A stretch of DNA of 64,000 nt from the NCBI GenBank assembly GCA_965225735.1, contig CBDDBN010000026.1, positions 62,001 through 126,000 on the forward strand, given 5' to 3'. The notes beneath the pieces are model-generated. The model made no database searches and was not told the DNA's origin. It saw only the letters and a program-made list of their open reading frames with translations. Shown in pieces: positions 26,340 to 34,547 of the stretch. Source of the DNA: Denitrobaculum sp965225735 (lineage in GTDB: Bacteria > Pseudomonadota > Alphaproteobacteria > Kiloniellales > Kiloniellaceae). Position numbers and translations under genes: made by a program. Positions within the stretch are counted from its first letter, which is position 1. Each line of letters starts with the position of its first letter.

Positions 26340-27665
26340 ATGGCACGCCATCTGAAAACGGCGAAACCTCTGGAAGAACGGGCGGAGGACGACGCAAAGG
26401 TCCGCGCCATCGTGGAAGGCATTCTGGCCGATATCGGCAAGCGGGGCGACGCGGCCGTCCGGGAGCTGTCGCAGAAATTCGACGGCTATACGCCGGAGAC
26501 TTTCCGCCTGAGCGAAGAGGAGATCGAGGAAGCGCTGGCCAGGGTCTCGAAACGTGATCTGGACGACATCCGTTTCGCCCACGAACAGGTGCGCAACTTC
26601 GCCGAACACCAGAAAGCGGCGCTGCAGGACATCGAGGTCGAAACCCTGCCCGGCGTGGTCCTGGGCCACAAGAACATCCCGGTGAATTCGGTCGGCTGCT
26701 ACGTGCCCGGCGGCAAATACCCCATGGTCGCCTCGGCGCATATGAGCGTCGTGACGGCCAAGGTGGCAGGCGTCAAACGCATCATCGCTTCCGCCCCGCC
26801 GCATGAGGGTGCACCGCACCCGGCCATCGTGGCCGCGATGCATATGGGCGGCGCCGACGAGATCTACTGCCTGGGCGGCGTGCAGGCGGTCGGCGCCATG
26901 GCGATCGGCACGGAATCCATCGCGCCCGTCGCCATGCTGGTCGGCCCCGGCAATGCCTTCGTCGCGGAGGCCAAGCGTCAGCTCTTCGGCCGGGTCGGCA
27001 TCGATCTCTTCGCCGGTCCCACAGAAACCATGGTCATCGCCGACGAGACCGTAGACGCCGAGATCTGCGCCACCGATCTGCTGGGCCAGGCCGAGCACGG
27101 CCCGACCTCCCCCGCCGTGCTGCTGACCAACTCGGAGAAGCTGGCGCGCGAAACCATCGCCGAGGTGGAACGCCTGCTCTCGGTGCTGCCCACCGCGGAT
27201 ATCGCGGCCAAAGCCTGGGAAGACTACGGCGAGGTGATCCTCTGCGACTCCTACGAGGAGATGCTGGCGCAGTCCGAGTTCATCGCCTCCGAGCACGTGC
27301 AGGTCATGACCGACCGGGACGACTGGTTCCTGGAGAACATGACCGACTACGGCGCGCTGTTTCTGGGGCCGCGCACCAACGTCTCTTACGGCGACAAGGT
27401 GATCGGCACCAATCACACCCTGCCGACCAAGAAGGCGGGTCGCTACACCGGCGGCCTCTGGGTCGGCAAGTTCATCAAGACCCACAGCTATCAGAGAGTG
27501 CTGACAGATCAGGCCTCCGCCATGGTCGGGGAATATTGCTCGCGGCTCTGCATGCTGGAAGGCTTCGTGGGGCACGCCGAACAGGCCAACGTGCGGGTCC
27601 GGCGCTATGGCGGACGGAACGTTCCTTACGGCGCGGCGGCGGAACCGCGGGAGGTGGCCGAGTAG
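26340..27665 (+). CDS. Histidinol-dehydrogenase-family enzyme, HpsN (sulfopropanediol dehydrogenase)-like
   Basis: A 441-residue zinc- and NAD-dependent dehydrogenase of the HisD family, which oxidises a primary alcohol through an aldehyde to an acid. Family segments are VNSVGCYVPGGKYPMVASAH, GPGNAFVAEAKRQLFG, LFAGPTETMVIAD, LGQAEHGPTSPA (zinc/catalytic His region) and GTNHTLPT. The extended N-terminus and the setting beside an ABC importer, not a his operon, point to the catabolic branch typified by HpsN (2,3-dihydroxypropane-1-sulfonate oxidation). No sulfolyase is present, so the substrate may be another diol or sugar alcohol. Operator 3 lies just upstream. Confidence 0.88.
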   Translation: MARHLKTAKPLEERAEDDAKVRAIVEGILADIGKRGDAAVRELSQKFDGYTPETFRLSEEEIEEALARVSKRDLDDIRFAHEQVRNFAEHQKAALQDIEVETLPGVVLGHKNIPVNSVGCYVPGGKYPMVASAHMSVVTAKVAGVKRIIASAPPHEGAPHPAIVAAMHMGGADEIYCLGGVQAVGAMAIGTESIAPVAMLVGPGNAFVAEAKRQLFGRVGIDLFAGPTETMVIADETVDAEICATDLLGQAEHGPTSPAVLLTNSEKLARETIAEVERLLSVLPTADIAAKAWEDYGEVILCDSYEEMLAQSEFIASEHVQVMTDRDDWFLENMTDYGALFLGPRTNVSYGDKVIGTNHTLPTKKAGRYTGGLWVGKFIKTHSYQRVLTDQASAMVGEYCSRLCMLEGFVGHAEQANVRVRRYGGRNVPYGAAAEPREVAE

Positions 27666-28429
27666 TGTCCCTGCCCCGCACATCCTCCTTCCGGCTCGAC
27701 GGCAAGCGGGCGCTGGTCACCGGCGCCTCGCGGGGCATCGGTCTGGCCTGTGCCGCCGCCCTCGCAGAGGCCGGCGCGCATGTGGTCTGCGCGGCACGCG
27801 GCAAAGCGGCGCTGGAGGAAGTCGTCGGACAGCTACAGGCTGAAGGCTGGAGCGCTGAAGCGCTAGAGATGGACATCGCCAATGTTGCCGGAATCGCCGA
27901 GGCATTGAAGGCGCAGCCCGCCTTCGACGTGGTGGTGAACTCCGCCGGCATCGCCCGCCATGCTCCGGCGCTGGAGACCAGCCTGGAGGACTATCAGGCA
28001 GTCATGGATATCAATCTGCGCGGCGCCTACTTTCTCTCGGTCGAGGCGGCGCGCGGCATGCTGCACGAAGGTAAGCCCGGGTCGATCATCCAGATTTCCT
28101 CGCAGATGGGTCACGTCGGCGGTATCGACCGGAGCGTTTACTGCGCCTCCAAACACGCGATCGAGGGCATGGTCAAGGCCATGGCCATCGAATGGGGCCC
28201 GAAGAAGATTCGCATCAACTCGATCTGCCCGACCTTCATCCGCACGCCCTTTACCGAGGCCACCTTCGCTGACCCGAAACGGGTCGCCTGGATAGAATCC
28301 AAGATCAAGCTTGGCCGTGTTGGTGAAGTCGAGGACGTCATGGGCGCAGTGGTCTATCTGGCGAGCGAAGCCTCGGCCATGGTGACCGGCAGTTCGCTGC
28401 GGGTCGACGGTGGCTGGACCGCGGGTTAG
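27665..28429 (+). CDS. Short-chain dehydrogenase/reductase
   Basis: A 254-residue SDR with TGASRGIG near residue 20, NSAG, the catalytic Ser in IQISSQMG and YCASK. It starts at a GTG that shares one base with the preceding stop (TAGTG); the frame is open further upstream, but those residues lie within the previous gene. It presumably oxidises a secondary hydroxyl of the imported solute, working alongside the HisD-like enzyme. Confidence 0.88.
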   Translation: MSLPRTSSFRLDGKRALVTGASRGIGLACAAALAEAGAHVVCAARGKAALEEVVGQLQAEGWSAEALEMDIANVAGIAEALKAQPAFDVVVNSAGIARHAPALETSLEDYQAVMDINLRGAYFLSVEAARGMLHEGKPGSIIQISSQMGHVGGIDRSVYCASKHAIEGMVKAMAIEWGPKKIRINSICPTFIRTPFTEATFADPKRVAWIESKIKLGRVGEVEDVMGAVVYLASEASAMVTGSSLRVDGGWTAG

Positions 28430-28442
28430 AGGAACAGCAGTA

Positions 28443-29417
28443 ATGGCACTCAAAGGCTTCGATCCCAAGTGGAAGGATTTTCCCGACTACATCCTCGGGA
28501 TCACCCACGAGATCTGGGAAGAGCGCGGCATCGCCTCACTGAAGCACTACTATGCCGAAGACATTCCCATGCGCTTTCCCTCGGGCCTGGTCCGGGGCAA
28601 CGACGCGGTCATCGAAGGCACCCTCGCGACCTTGGCCGAGTTTCCCGACCGGCAGTTACTCGGCGAAGACGTGATCTGGTCGGGCAACGAGGAGGAGGGT
28701 TTTCTCTCCTCCCACCGTATCCTCAGCACGGGCACCCATCTGGGTGACGGCACGTTCGGACCCGCCACCGGCAAGCGCTTCACGGCGCGCGCCATCGCAG
28801 ACTGCGCCGCGCGGGACAATGTGATCTATGACGAGTGGCTGATCCGGGACTCCGGCGCCATCGTGCGTCAGCTCGGGATGGAGCCTAGGCGTTTCGCCGG
28901 CGATCTGATCGCCCGCGAAGGCGGGCCGGAACACTGCGTAAAACCCTTCACGCCGGATCAGGACATTGACGGCGGATATCGCGGACGCGGGAATGAAAAT
29001 CCCTACGGCGCCTGTCTCGCCGACATCCTGAAACGGATCTTCCAGGCCGATATCGCGGTGATCCGCAAGGACTACGACCGGGCCTGCGCTGTGGAGCACG
29101 CCGGCGGCCGCGGCGGACACGCCTGGGATGCCGCGGAGAAACTCTGGATGGGGCTGCGCGCCTCCTTCCCTTCTGCTGTGTTCGAAGTTCATCATCGGAT
29201 CGGGCGCGAGGACCCCATGATGCCGCCGCGTGCAGCCGTCCGCTGGTCCCTGACTGGAAAGCATGACGGCTTCGGCCTCTTCGGCGAACCGAGCGGTGCC
29301 GAGGTGCATGTGATGGGCTTCAGCCACGCGGAGTTCGGCCCCTGGGGCCTGCGCCGCGAATTCACCCTCTACGACGAAATCTCGATCTGGAAACAGATCC
29401 TCCTTCAGACCGGGTAA
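28443..29417 (+). CDS. Tandem SnoaL/NTF2-like domain protein
   Basis: A 324-residue protein with two cone-shaped SnoaL-type domains. The first holds IASLKHYYAEDIPMRFPSG, followed by FTARAIADCAARDNVIYDEW. The second holds WMGLRASFPSAVFEVHHRIG. SnoaL domains catalyse aldol-type cyclisations, isomerisations or hydrolyses and have no conserved catalytic set, so a function is not assigned. It starts at ATG 28443 close behind the SDR stop and belongs to the LacI-regulated operon. Confidence 0.8.
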   Translation: MALKGFDPKWKDFPDYILGITHEIWEERGIASLKHYYAEDIPMRFPSGLVRGNDAVIEGTLATLAEFPDRQLLGEDVIWSGNEEEGFLSSHRILSTGTHLGDGTFGPATGKRFTARAIADCAARDNVIYDEWLIRDSGAIVRQLGMEPRRFAGDLIAREGGPEHCVKPFTPDQDIDGGYRGRGNENPYGACLADILKRIFQADIAVIRKDYDRACAVEHAGGRGGHAWDAAEKLWMGLRASFPSAVFEVHHRIGREDPMMPPRAAVRWSLTGKHDGFGLFGEPSGAEVHVMGFSHAEFGPWGLRREFTLYDEISIWKQILLQTG

Positions 29418-29423
29418 TCAGGT

Positions 29424-30401
29424 ATGACACCGCAAGACATGGAACAACGCATCGTTCGCTACGGCGATCTGAAACCCTGCAAAACGGCCTTCATCGACGC
29501 CCATACGCCCGGATCGGACCAGAAAGAGAACTTCACCATCATCGGCGGCGGTGTTTCGGAAAGTCCGGACCAGCATGTGCACATCAAGGACACGCCCGGC
29601 TTCAACATCGGTGCGGCGGGTCAGCCGCCCAAATGCAAGAACTCCCTGCACACGCACCGCACGGCCGAGGTCTTCTTCGTGCTCAAGGGACGCTGGCGTT
29701 TCTTCTGGGGCCGCTGGGGCACGGCCGGCGAAGTGGTGCTGGAGGAAGGCGACATCTTCAACATTCCAACCGGCGTCTTCCGCGGTTTCGAGAACGTCGG
29801 CACAGACTACGGAATGATCATGTCAATCCTGGGCGGCGACGATTCCGGCGGCGGCGTGGTCTGGGCGCCGCAGGTTATCGAAGAGGCCCAGGCCCACGGT
29901 CTGGTCCTGGGTGACAACGGTCTGCTCTACGACAGCAAGAAAGGGGAAAGTCTGCCCGACGGCGTGGCCCCCATGCCCCTGCTCAACGACGAAGAGTTGA
30001 AGGCTTTTCAGGAGGTCCCGGCCAGCGAAGTCGTGCCGAAGTTTGTCCAGCGCTACTGGAATCTCATGGCGCTCGCCGAGGGCGCGCCGGCCAAGGTCAT
30101 CGGAGCCGACGGCATCATCGCCGACCGGCCAGGCTTCGAGGTGGAGCTGCTGACCCGGGGATCGATTCCGGAGACAACCTACAGCAACACACAGCACGAG
30201 GTGTTGATGGTCATGCGCGGCCACTGGCGGCTCGGCTGGAGCGGGCACGAGACCACGCTGGCGCCCGGCGACACCTGTTCCCTGCCGCCGGACTTCGCGC
30301 ACTCTCTCGCACCGGCCATGACCGGCGAAGCCAGCCTCTACCGGGTCACCAACACCGATGATCCGGCCGGCCCCACACAAGCCCTGATGCAAGCATCCTG
30401 A
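29424..30401 (+). CDS. Bicupin protein
   Basis: A 325-residue protein with two cupin barrels. The first has a metal-binding set SLHTHRTAEVFFVLKGRW and PTGVFRGF. The second has THEVLMVMRGHWRL-like residues (QHEVLMVMRGHWRL) and PGDTCSLPPDFAHSL. Metal ligands are clear in the first barrel and partly degenerate in the second. Relatives include gentisate-type dioxygenases, isomerases and sugar-binding proteins. It starts six bases after the SnoaL gene and is part of the same unit. Confidence 0.82.
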   Translation: MTPQDMEQRIVRYGDLKPCKTAFIDAHTPGSDQKENFTIIGGGVSESPDQHVHIKDTPGFNIGAAGQPPKCKNSLHTHRTAEVFFVLKGRWRFFWGRWGTAGEVVLEEGDIFNIPTGVFRGFENVGTDYGMIMSILGGDDSGGGVVWAPQVIEEAQAHGLVLGDNGLLYDSKKGESLPDGVAPMPLLNDEELKAFQEVPASEVVPKFVQRYWNLMALAEGAPAKVIGADGIIADRPGFEVELLTRGSIPETTYSNTQHEVLMVMRGHWRLGWSGHETTLAPGDTCSLPPDFAHSLAPAMTGEASLYRVTNTDDPAGPTQALMQAS

Positions 30402-30411
30402 GAGCGTCCCC

Positions 30412-31542
30412 ATGAGCAAAATCACCACCACGCACGTCGGTTCCCTGCCCCGGTCCCAGGAGGTGGTCGACTTCATCTTCGCCCGCGAAAAGGGCGAAGC
30501 CTACGACCAGACCGCCTTCGACGCCGCCATGACCGCCGCGGTCGATGAAACGGTCCGCCGGCAGGTCGAGGCCGGCGTGGATATCGTCTCCGACGGCGAG
30601 ACCTCGAAAATCTCCTACGCCACCTACGTCAAGGACCGCTACACGGGCTTCTCGGGCGACTCTCCACGCAACGCCCCGGCGGACCTGAAGCTCTTCCCGA
30701 GTTTTCTCAAACGGCTGGCGGATTCGGGCGGGACGCCACAGTACGCCCGGCCCATGTGCACCGGCGAAGTCACCTCGAAGGGCCAGGGCGAACTGGAGAA
30801 AGACATCGCGAACCTCAAGGCCGTTATGGCGAAGCACGGGGCGAAGCGCGGATTCATGAACGCGGCTTCGCCGGGTGTGATCTCGCTGTTCCTGCAGAAC
30901 CAGTATTACGCCTCCCGCGAGGATTATCTGGCCGCGCTCGCCGAAGCCATGAAGGCGGAGTACGAGACCATCGTCGAAGCCGGCCTGGACCTGCAGCTCG
31001 ACTGTCCCGACCTCGCGCTCTCCCGCCATATGCTCTTCGCCGATCTTTCGGACGAGGACTTCGTCAAAGTCGCCGAAAGCCACGTGGAGGCACTCAACCA
31101 CGCCCTGCGCAATGTCCCGCAAGAACGGGTGCGCGTACACATCTGCTGGGGCAACTACGAAGGGCCGCACGTCTGCGATATCGACATGGCGAAGGTCTTT
31201 CCGGTTCTCATGAAGACACGCGCCCGCTATGTCCTCTTCGAGACCTCGAACCCGCGCCATGCCCATGAATGGACCGTCTTCCGGGATCGCAAACGCGAGA
31301 TCCCTGATGACAAGATCCTGATCCCCGGCGTGGTCGACACCACCACCAATTTCGTCGAGCATCCGGAACTGGTCGCCCAGCGCATCGAACGCTTCACCGG
31401 CATCGTCGGCGCGGAACGGGTGATTGCCGGCTCCGACTGCGGCTTCGGCACCTTCGCCGGCTTTGGCGCGGTCGATCCGGAAATCGCTTACGCCAAGCTG
31501 ACGGCCTTGTCTGAAGGCGCCGAGATCGCCGGCCGCGCCTAG
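30412..31542 (+). CDS. MetE C-terminal-like (cobalamin-independent methionine synthase family) protein
   Basis: A 376-residue TIM-barrel protein matching only the C-terminal catalytic half of MetE. It opens with TTHVGSLPRS and has a HICWGNYEG segment carrying the His and Cys zinc ligands and GSDCGFGTFAG with the last Cys ligand. Stand-alone C-terminal forms transfer methyl groups from varied donors or do other thiol chemistry. The gene is bracketed by a cupin and a hydrolase in a LacI-controlled catabolic operon. A methionine-biosynthesis role is thus less likely than handling a methylated or sulfur compound. Confidence 0.85.
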   Translation: MSKITTTHVGSLPRSQEVVDFIFAREKGEAYDQTAFDAAMTAAVDETVRRQVEAGVDIVSDGETSKISYATYVKDRYTGFSGDSPRNAPADLKLFPSFLKRLADSGGTPQYARPMCTGEVTSKGQGELEKDIANLKAVMAKHGAKRGFMNAASPGVISLFLQNQYYASREDYLAALAEAMKAEYETIVEAGLDLQLDCPDLALSRHMLFADLSDEDFVKVAESHVEALNHALRNVPQERVRVHICWGNYEGPHVCDIDMAKVFPVLMKTRARYVLFETSNPRHAHEWTVFRDRKREIPDDKILIPGVVDTTTNFVEHPELVAQRIERFTGIVGAERVIAGSDCGFGTFAGFGAVDPEIAYAKLTALSEGAEIAGRA

Positions 31543-31544
31543 AG

Positions 31545-32249
31545 ATGAAACCCGGTCTCGTTCTCCTGCCCGGCATGATGTGCGATGCGCGGCTCTTCGC
31601 GCCGCAGATTGCACAGTTCGAACAGAGCTTTGAGATTCACGTCGCAACTTTATCGGGCGAGGACAGCCTGGAGGCGATAGTCGCGACGGCGCTGGCGCGC
31701 ATCCCCTTCGAGCGCTTCTCCCTGGCCGGCCTTTCCATGGGCGGAATCGCGGCCATGGAGCTGATGGCGCAGGCGCCCGAACGGATCGAGCGGGTGGCGA
31801 TCCTGGACAGCAATCATCTCGCCGACGCGCCGGAACGGCGCTCGATCCGCCAACGCCAGATCGCGGACGTGGAGGCCGGGAAGCTGCGCCAGGTGATCGT
31901 CGAGGAGATGAAGCCCCACTACCTGGCCGAAGCAAACCGCGGCGATGCCGCCCTCCTCGAGCTTCTGATCGAGATGGCCATCGACCTTGGCCAGAGGGTC
32001 TTTGTCGAACAGTCGCTAGCCCTGATGAAGCGGCGCGACTACAGCGACGTTCTGGCGGCCTGGGACAAGCCACTTCTGTTGCTCTGCGGCGAAGAGGATG
32101 CGCTCTGCCCGCCGGAACGCCACTGGACCATGGCGGATCTCTGCCCGCAGGCGGAGCTGCATATCGTCGCGGGCGCAGGCCACATCAGCACCCTGGAACA
32201 GCCGGAAGAGGTCAATCGTCTAATGGGCCGCTTCCTGGCGCAGGAATGA
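31545..32249 (+). CDS. Alpha/beta hydrolase
   Basis: A 234-residue serine hydrolase. The nucleophile elbow is LAGLSMGGIA (Ser about 64). The acidic residue is probably in LLLCGEEDALCPP, and the catalytic His in GAGHISTLEQP (about 214). Unusually small for an esterase but typical of pimeloyl-ester-like and lactonase-like hydrolases. It follows the MetE-like gene by two bases and overlaps the RraA gene by four, so it probably cleaves a lactone or ester pathway intermediate. Confidence 0.88.
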   Translation: MKPGLVLLPGMMCDARLFAPQIAQFEQSFEIHVATLSGEDSLEAIVATALARIPFERFSLAGLSMGGIAAMELMAQAPERIERVAILDSNHLADAPERRSIRQRQIADVEAGKLRQVIVEEMKPHYLAEANRGDAALLELLIEMAIDLGQRVFVEQSLALMKRRDYSDVLAAWDKPLLLLCGEEDALCPPERHWTMADLCPQAELHIVAGAGHISTLEQPEEVNRLMGRFLAQE

Positions 32250-32968
32250 AGGAACAGAACGTGATAGCGGAGCTTTCCGAGACTTTACTTGAGCTTCTGA
32301 AGCAGGTCGACACGCCGACGGTTTGCAATGCCATCGAGGTCGCCGAGAGCAAGCGCGGCTTCGATCGCTTTACCCGCGGGACCCTTCTGGCCGCCGATCC
32401 CGGCCTGCCGGCGATCTGCGGCTTTGCCCGTACCGCCCGCATCCGCGGCAGCATGCCACCGGAAGATGCCCCCGAGACCGTGCGGGAGCGGCGCATGGGC
32501 TACTACCGCTATATGGCCGAGGGCCCGCGGCCGGCGGTCACAGTGATCGAGGATCTGGATTACCCGGACTGCGTAGGCGCTTACTGGGGGGAAATCAACA
32601 CGCAGGTTCACAAGGGCTTCGGCTTGGCAGGCACGCTCACCAACGGGGTCATGCGCGATCTGGGCGATCTGGCGCCGGATTACCAGGTTCTGGCCGGCTC
32701 CATCGGGCCGAGCCACGCCTTTGTCCATGTGGTGGACTTCGACCAGCCGGTGAAGCTCTTCGGGCTGGAGGTCGCACCCGGCGACTTCGTGCACGCGGAC
32801 CGCCACGGCGCCGTCGTCGTTCCACCAGAACTCCTCTCCCGACTGGAAGACGCCATCTGCAAGATGCAGTCATCGGAAGCGCTGGTTCTGGGTCCAGCGC
32901 GCGAACCCGGCTTCGATTTCGAAAAGTTCAAAGCCGCCTGGGAGGCCTTCGAGCAGGCGCGGGTTTAA
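32246..32968 (+). CDS. RraA / HMG-aldolase family protein
   Basis: A 240-residue protein of the RraA-like (4-hydroxy-4-methyl-2-oxoglutarate aldolase, or dimethylmenaquinone-methyltransferase-named) family. The pyruvate-aldolase motif GTLTNGVMRDL has the conserved Arg and Asp, and VHADRHGAVVVPPE is the closing motif. In catabolic operons this fold serves as a class II aldolase or a decarboxylase making pyruvate. RNase-E inhibition is unlikely here because canonical RraA is shorter. It is the last gene of the LacI-controlled run. Confidence 0.86.
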   Translation: MKEQNVIAELSETLLELLKQVDTPTVCNAIEVAESKRGFDRFTRGTLLAADPGLPAICGFARTARIRGSMPPEDAPETVRERRMGYYRYMAEGPRPAVTVIEDLDYPDCVGAYWGEINTQVHKGFGLAGTLTNGVMRDLGDLAPDYQVLAGSIGPSHAFVHVVDFDQPVKLFGLEVAPGDFVHADRHGAVVVPPELLSRLEDAICKMQSSEALVLGPAREPGFDFEKFKAAWEAFEQARV

Positions 32969-32977
32969 AGCCGAAGG

Positions 32978-34096
32978 CTATTTGCTCGGCTGCCAGCCGC
33001 AAGACTGGAAGAAACGGGAGACGTCATCACTCAGGAACCCCGTCGCGCTCGCCAGCTGCGGAAGTTCGAAGGAACCGCCGCTGTTGATTTCGACCACTAG
33101 CGGCCCCTCGGGCGCCACCGCGATGTCGAGAGACTGATAACGAACCGGCGCAAAGAGCCGCGCGCATTTCTCGTTCACGGCCCGCAGTTCCTGCCAATGA
33201 GGCCATTTGAAACCGATCAGCCGTTCACCGGTCACGGGGTGTTCTTCCAGTTCCTCCATCTCCGGGCCCTTGCCCCGGATGACGCGGTGAATCTCTCCGC
33301 TCTCGGTGTCGAGCTTGCAGAGCAGGTTGCCCTTGCGCCAGTAATTGTCCGCGATGTTGTCGCCGACCGGCAGCTTCAGCAGCGTCACAGGCGTCATAAC
33401 CCGGTCGCGGTCCACAAGGTTCATGGTCCGTACAGTCGGGGTAAAGCGCGTCAGCTTTTTGATATCGGGATGGTTCTCGATCAGCTCCTGAAAGAGATAG
33501 GGCTTATCGCCGATAACTCTATTCATCACCTCCTGGCAGGAGAAAGAACCTAGATCGCCCAGCTCGGCGGTGTCGCCGTCAAAGGCCGTGATGACAAAGG
33601 CGCCGAAACTCGCCATATCGCGGTTCGGCTTGGCGAAGATCGGGAAACTCTTCACCGACGAAAGGAACGCGGCAAGACCGGCCGCGTCGGAAATCTTGGT
33701 GTGGTCGCCGAAATCCCGCACGCCCAGATCCACCACGGCCAGGGTGACCGGCGTGCGGATCGCGTTGCGGTTCAAGATCTCGTAGGACAGCCACTTGTCC
33801 TCGGTGGTTGAGCGCCAGGTGGTGTCCGAACAACAGTCGGTGATACTCCAATGCAGCCGTTCGGAAATGAAGCTTTCGCGGTCGGCTTTTGAGTAACGCT
33901 CCTCATATAACCGGTAGTTGAAATAATCCTGAATAGTCAGCTTGCCCACGGCCTTGCGGACCTTCCAGTAGTCGATCACCATCGAAAAAGGTGTCCGGCC
34001 GGTCTGCTGGCTCGCCAGCCTGAAGGCGGTCGCCAGGTCCGACTTCCGGTGATAGAGCTTTTCCTGATCCGCAAAAATTGTTGCTACCTGCGCCAT
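32978..34096 (-). CDS. Sugar-transfer-associated ATP-grasp protein
   Basis: A 372-residue protein with the ATP-grasp fold of the sugar-transfer-associated family. An N-terminal helical part runs to about 110, then the ATP-grasp core: FPIFAKPNRDMASFG (glycine/Lys ATP loop), YLFQELIENHPDIKK and the C-terminal metal-binding EINSGGSFELPQLAS. Homologues occur with polysaccharide and capsule glycosyl-transfer genes and probably ligate an amino acid or similar group to a carboxylate. Here it stands alone, convergent with the RraA gene, with no glycosyltransferases nearby, so its context gives little help. Confidence 0.82.
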   Translation of the reverse strand: MAQVATIFADQEKLYHRKSDLATAFRLASQQTGRTPFSMVIDYWKVRKAVGKLTIQDYFNYRLYEERYSKADRESFISERLHWSITDCCSDTTWRSTTEDKWLSYEILNRNAIRTPVTLAVVDLGVRDFGDHTKISDAAGLAAFLSSVKSFPIFAKPNRDMASFGAFVITAFDGDTAELGDLGSFSCQEVMNRVIGDKPYLFQELIENHPDIKKLTRFTPTVRTMNLVDRDRVMTPVTLLKLPVGDNIADNYWRKGNLLCKLDTESGEIHRVIRGKGPEMEELEEHPVTGERLIGFKWPHWQELRAVNEKCARLFAPVRYQSLDIAVAPEGPLVVEINSGGSFELPQLASATGFLSDDVSRFFQSCGWQPSK

Positions 34097-34547
34097 TTCT
34101 CAGTTCCCATTGCTACCTGGCTTGAACCGCCCAGAAGGCTGAAGGTGGTGTCCAACAGCTGCGGACAATCAGAGGCAGCTTACAGCCTGCGGGTGAAGGA
34201 GAAGTAAACTCGGTCTTGGCCAAAACGCTTCATTATGGGCCAGCGCAGCCAGGAGTCGTGCATTCGCCGGCGCGCGCTCTAAAACCACTATAGATAGTAT
34301 TGGCAATCTCGCGTCGGCATCGCGCCGCTGTTTTTCCCTATTGACGCGGGAAGCCATTCGATCAAGTCTAATTCCCATGTCTGATCTGGCACACATTGGC
34401 TGTAACGACCGGCGCGCCACGGGCTGCGATCTCGTCGTTTGAGCTGAGGCCACGGGCCTTCCGCCCCGCAGGTGCGCGCGTCCCTTCGAGGACGCGAGAT
34501 ACCGAAGCTGTTCCGCTCACCAGTTATCAGATCTGTGTCCTCATCAC
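34097..34547. other. Intergenic region before the hydantoinase operon
   Basis: About 450 bases with no supportable gene; the open frames on both strands lack family features. It is the only gap upstream of the HyuA operon and so should hold that promoter, and on the other strand that of the ATP-grasp gene. A TTGACG at about 34340 resembles a -35 element, but I see no well-spaced -10. Confidence 0.4.

Noticed and set aside
26340..27665. Histidinol dehydrogenase of histidine biosynthesis
   Set aside because: No other his genes nearby; it lies under a LacI operator beside an ABC importer, so a catabolic HisD paralogue fits better.
25971..27683. 570-codon minus-strand frame opposite the HisD-like gene
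   Set aside because: Composition artefact; the plus-strand gene has clear conserved motifs and operon context.
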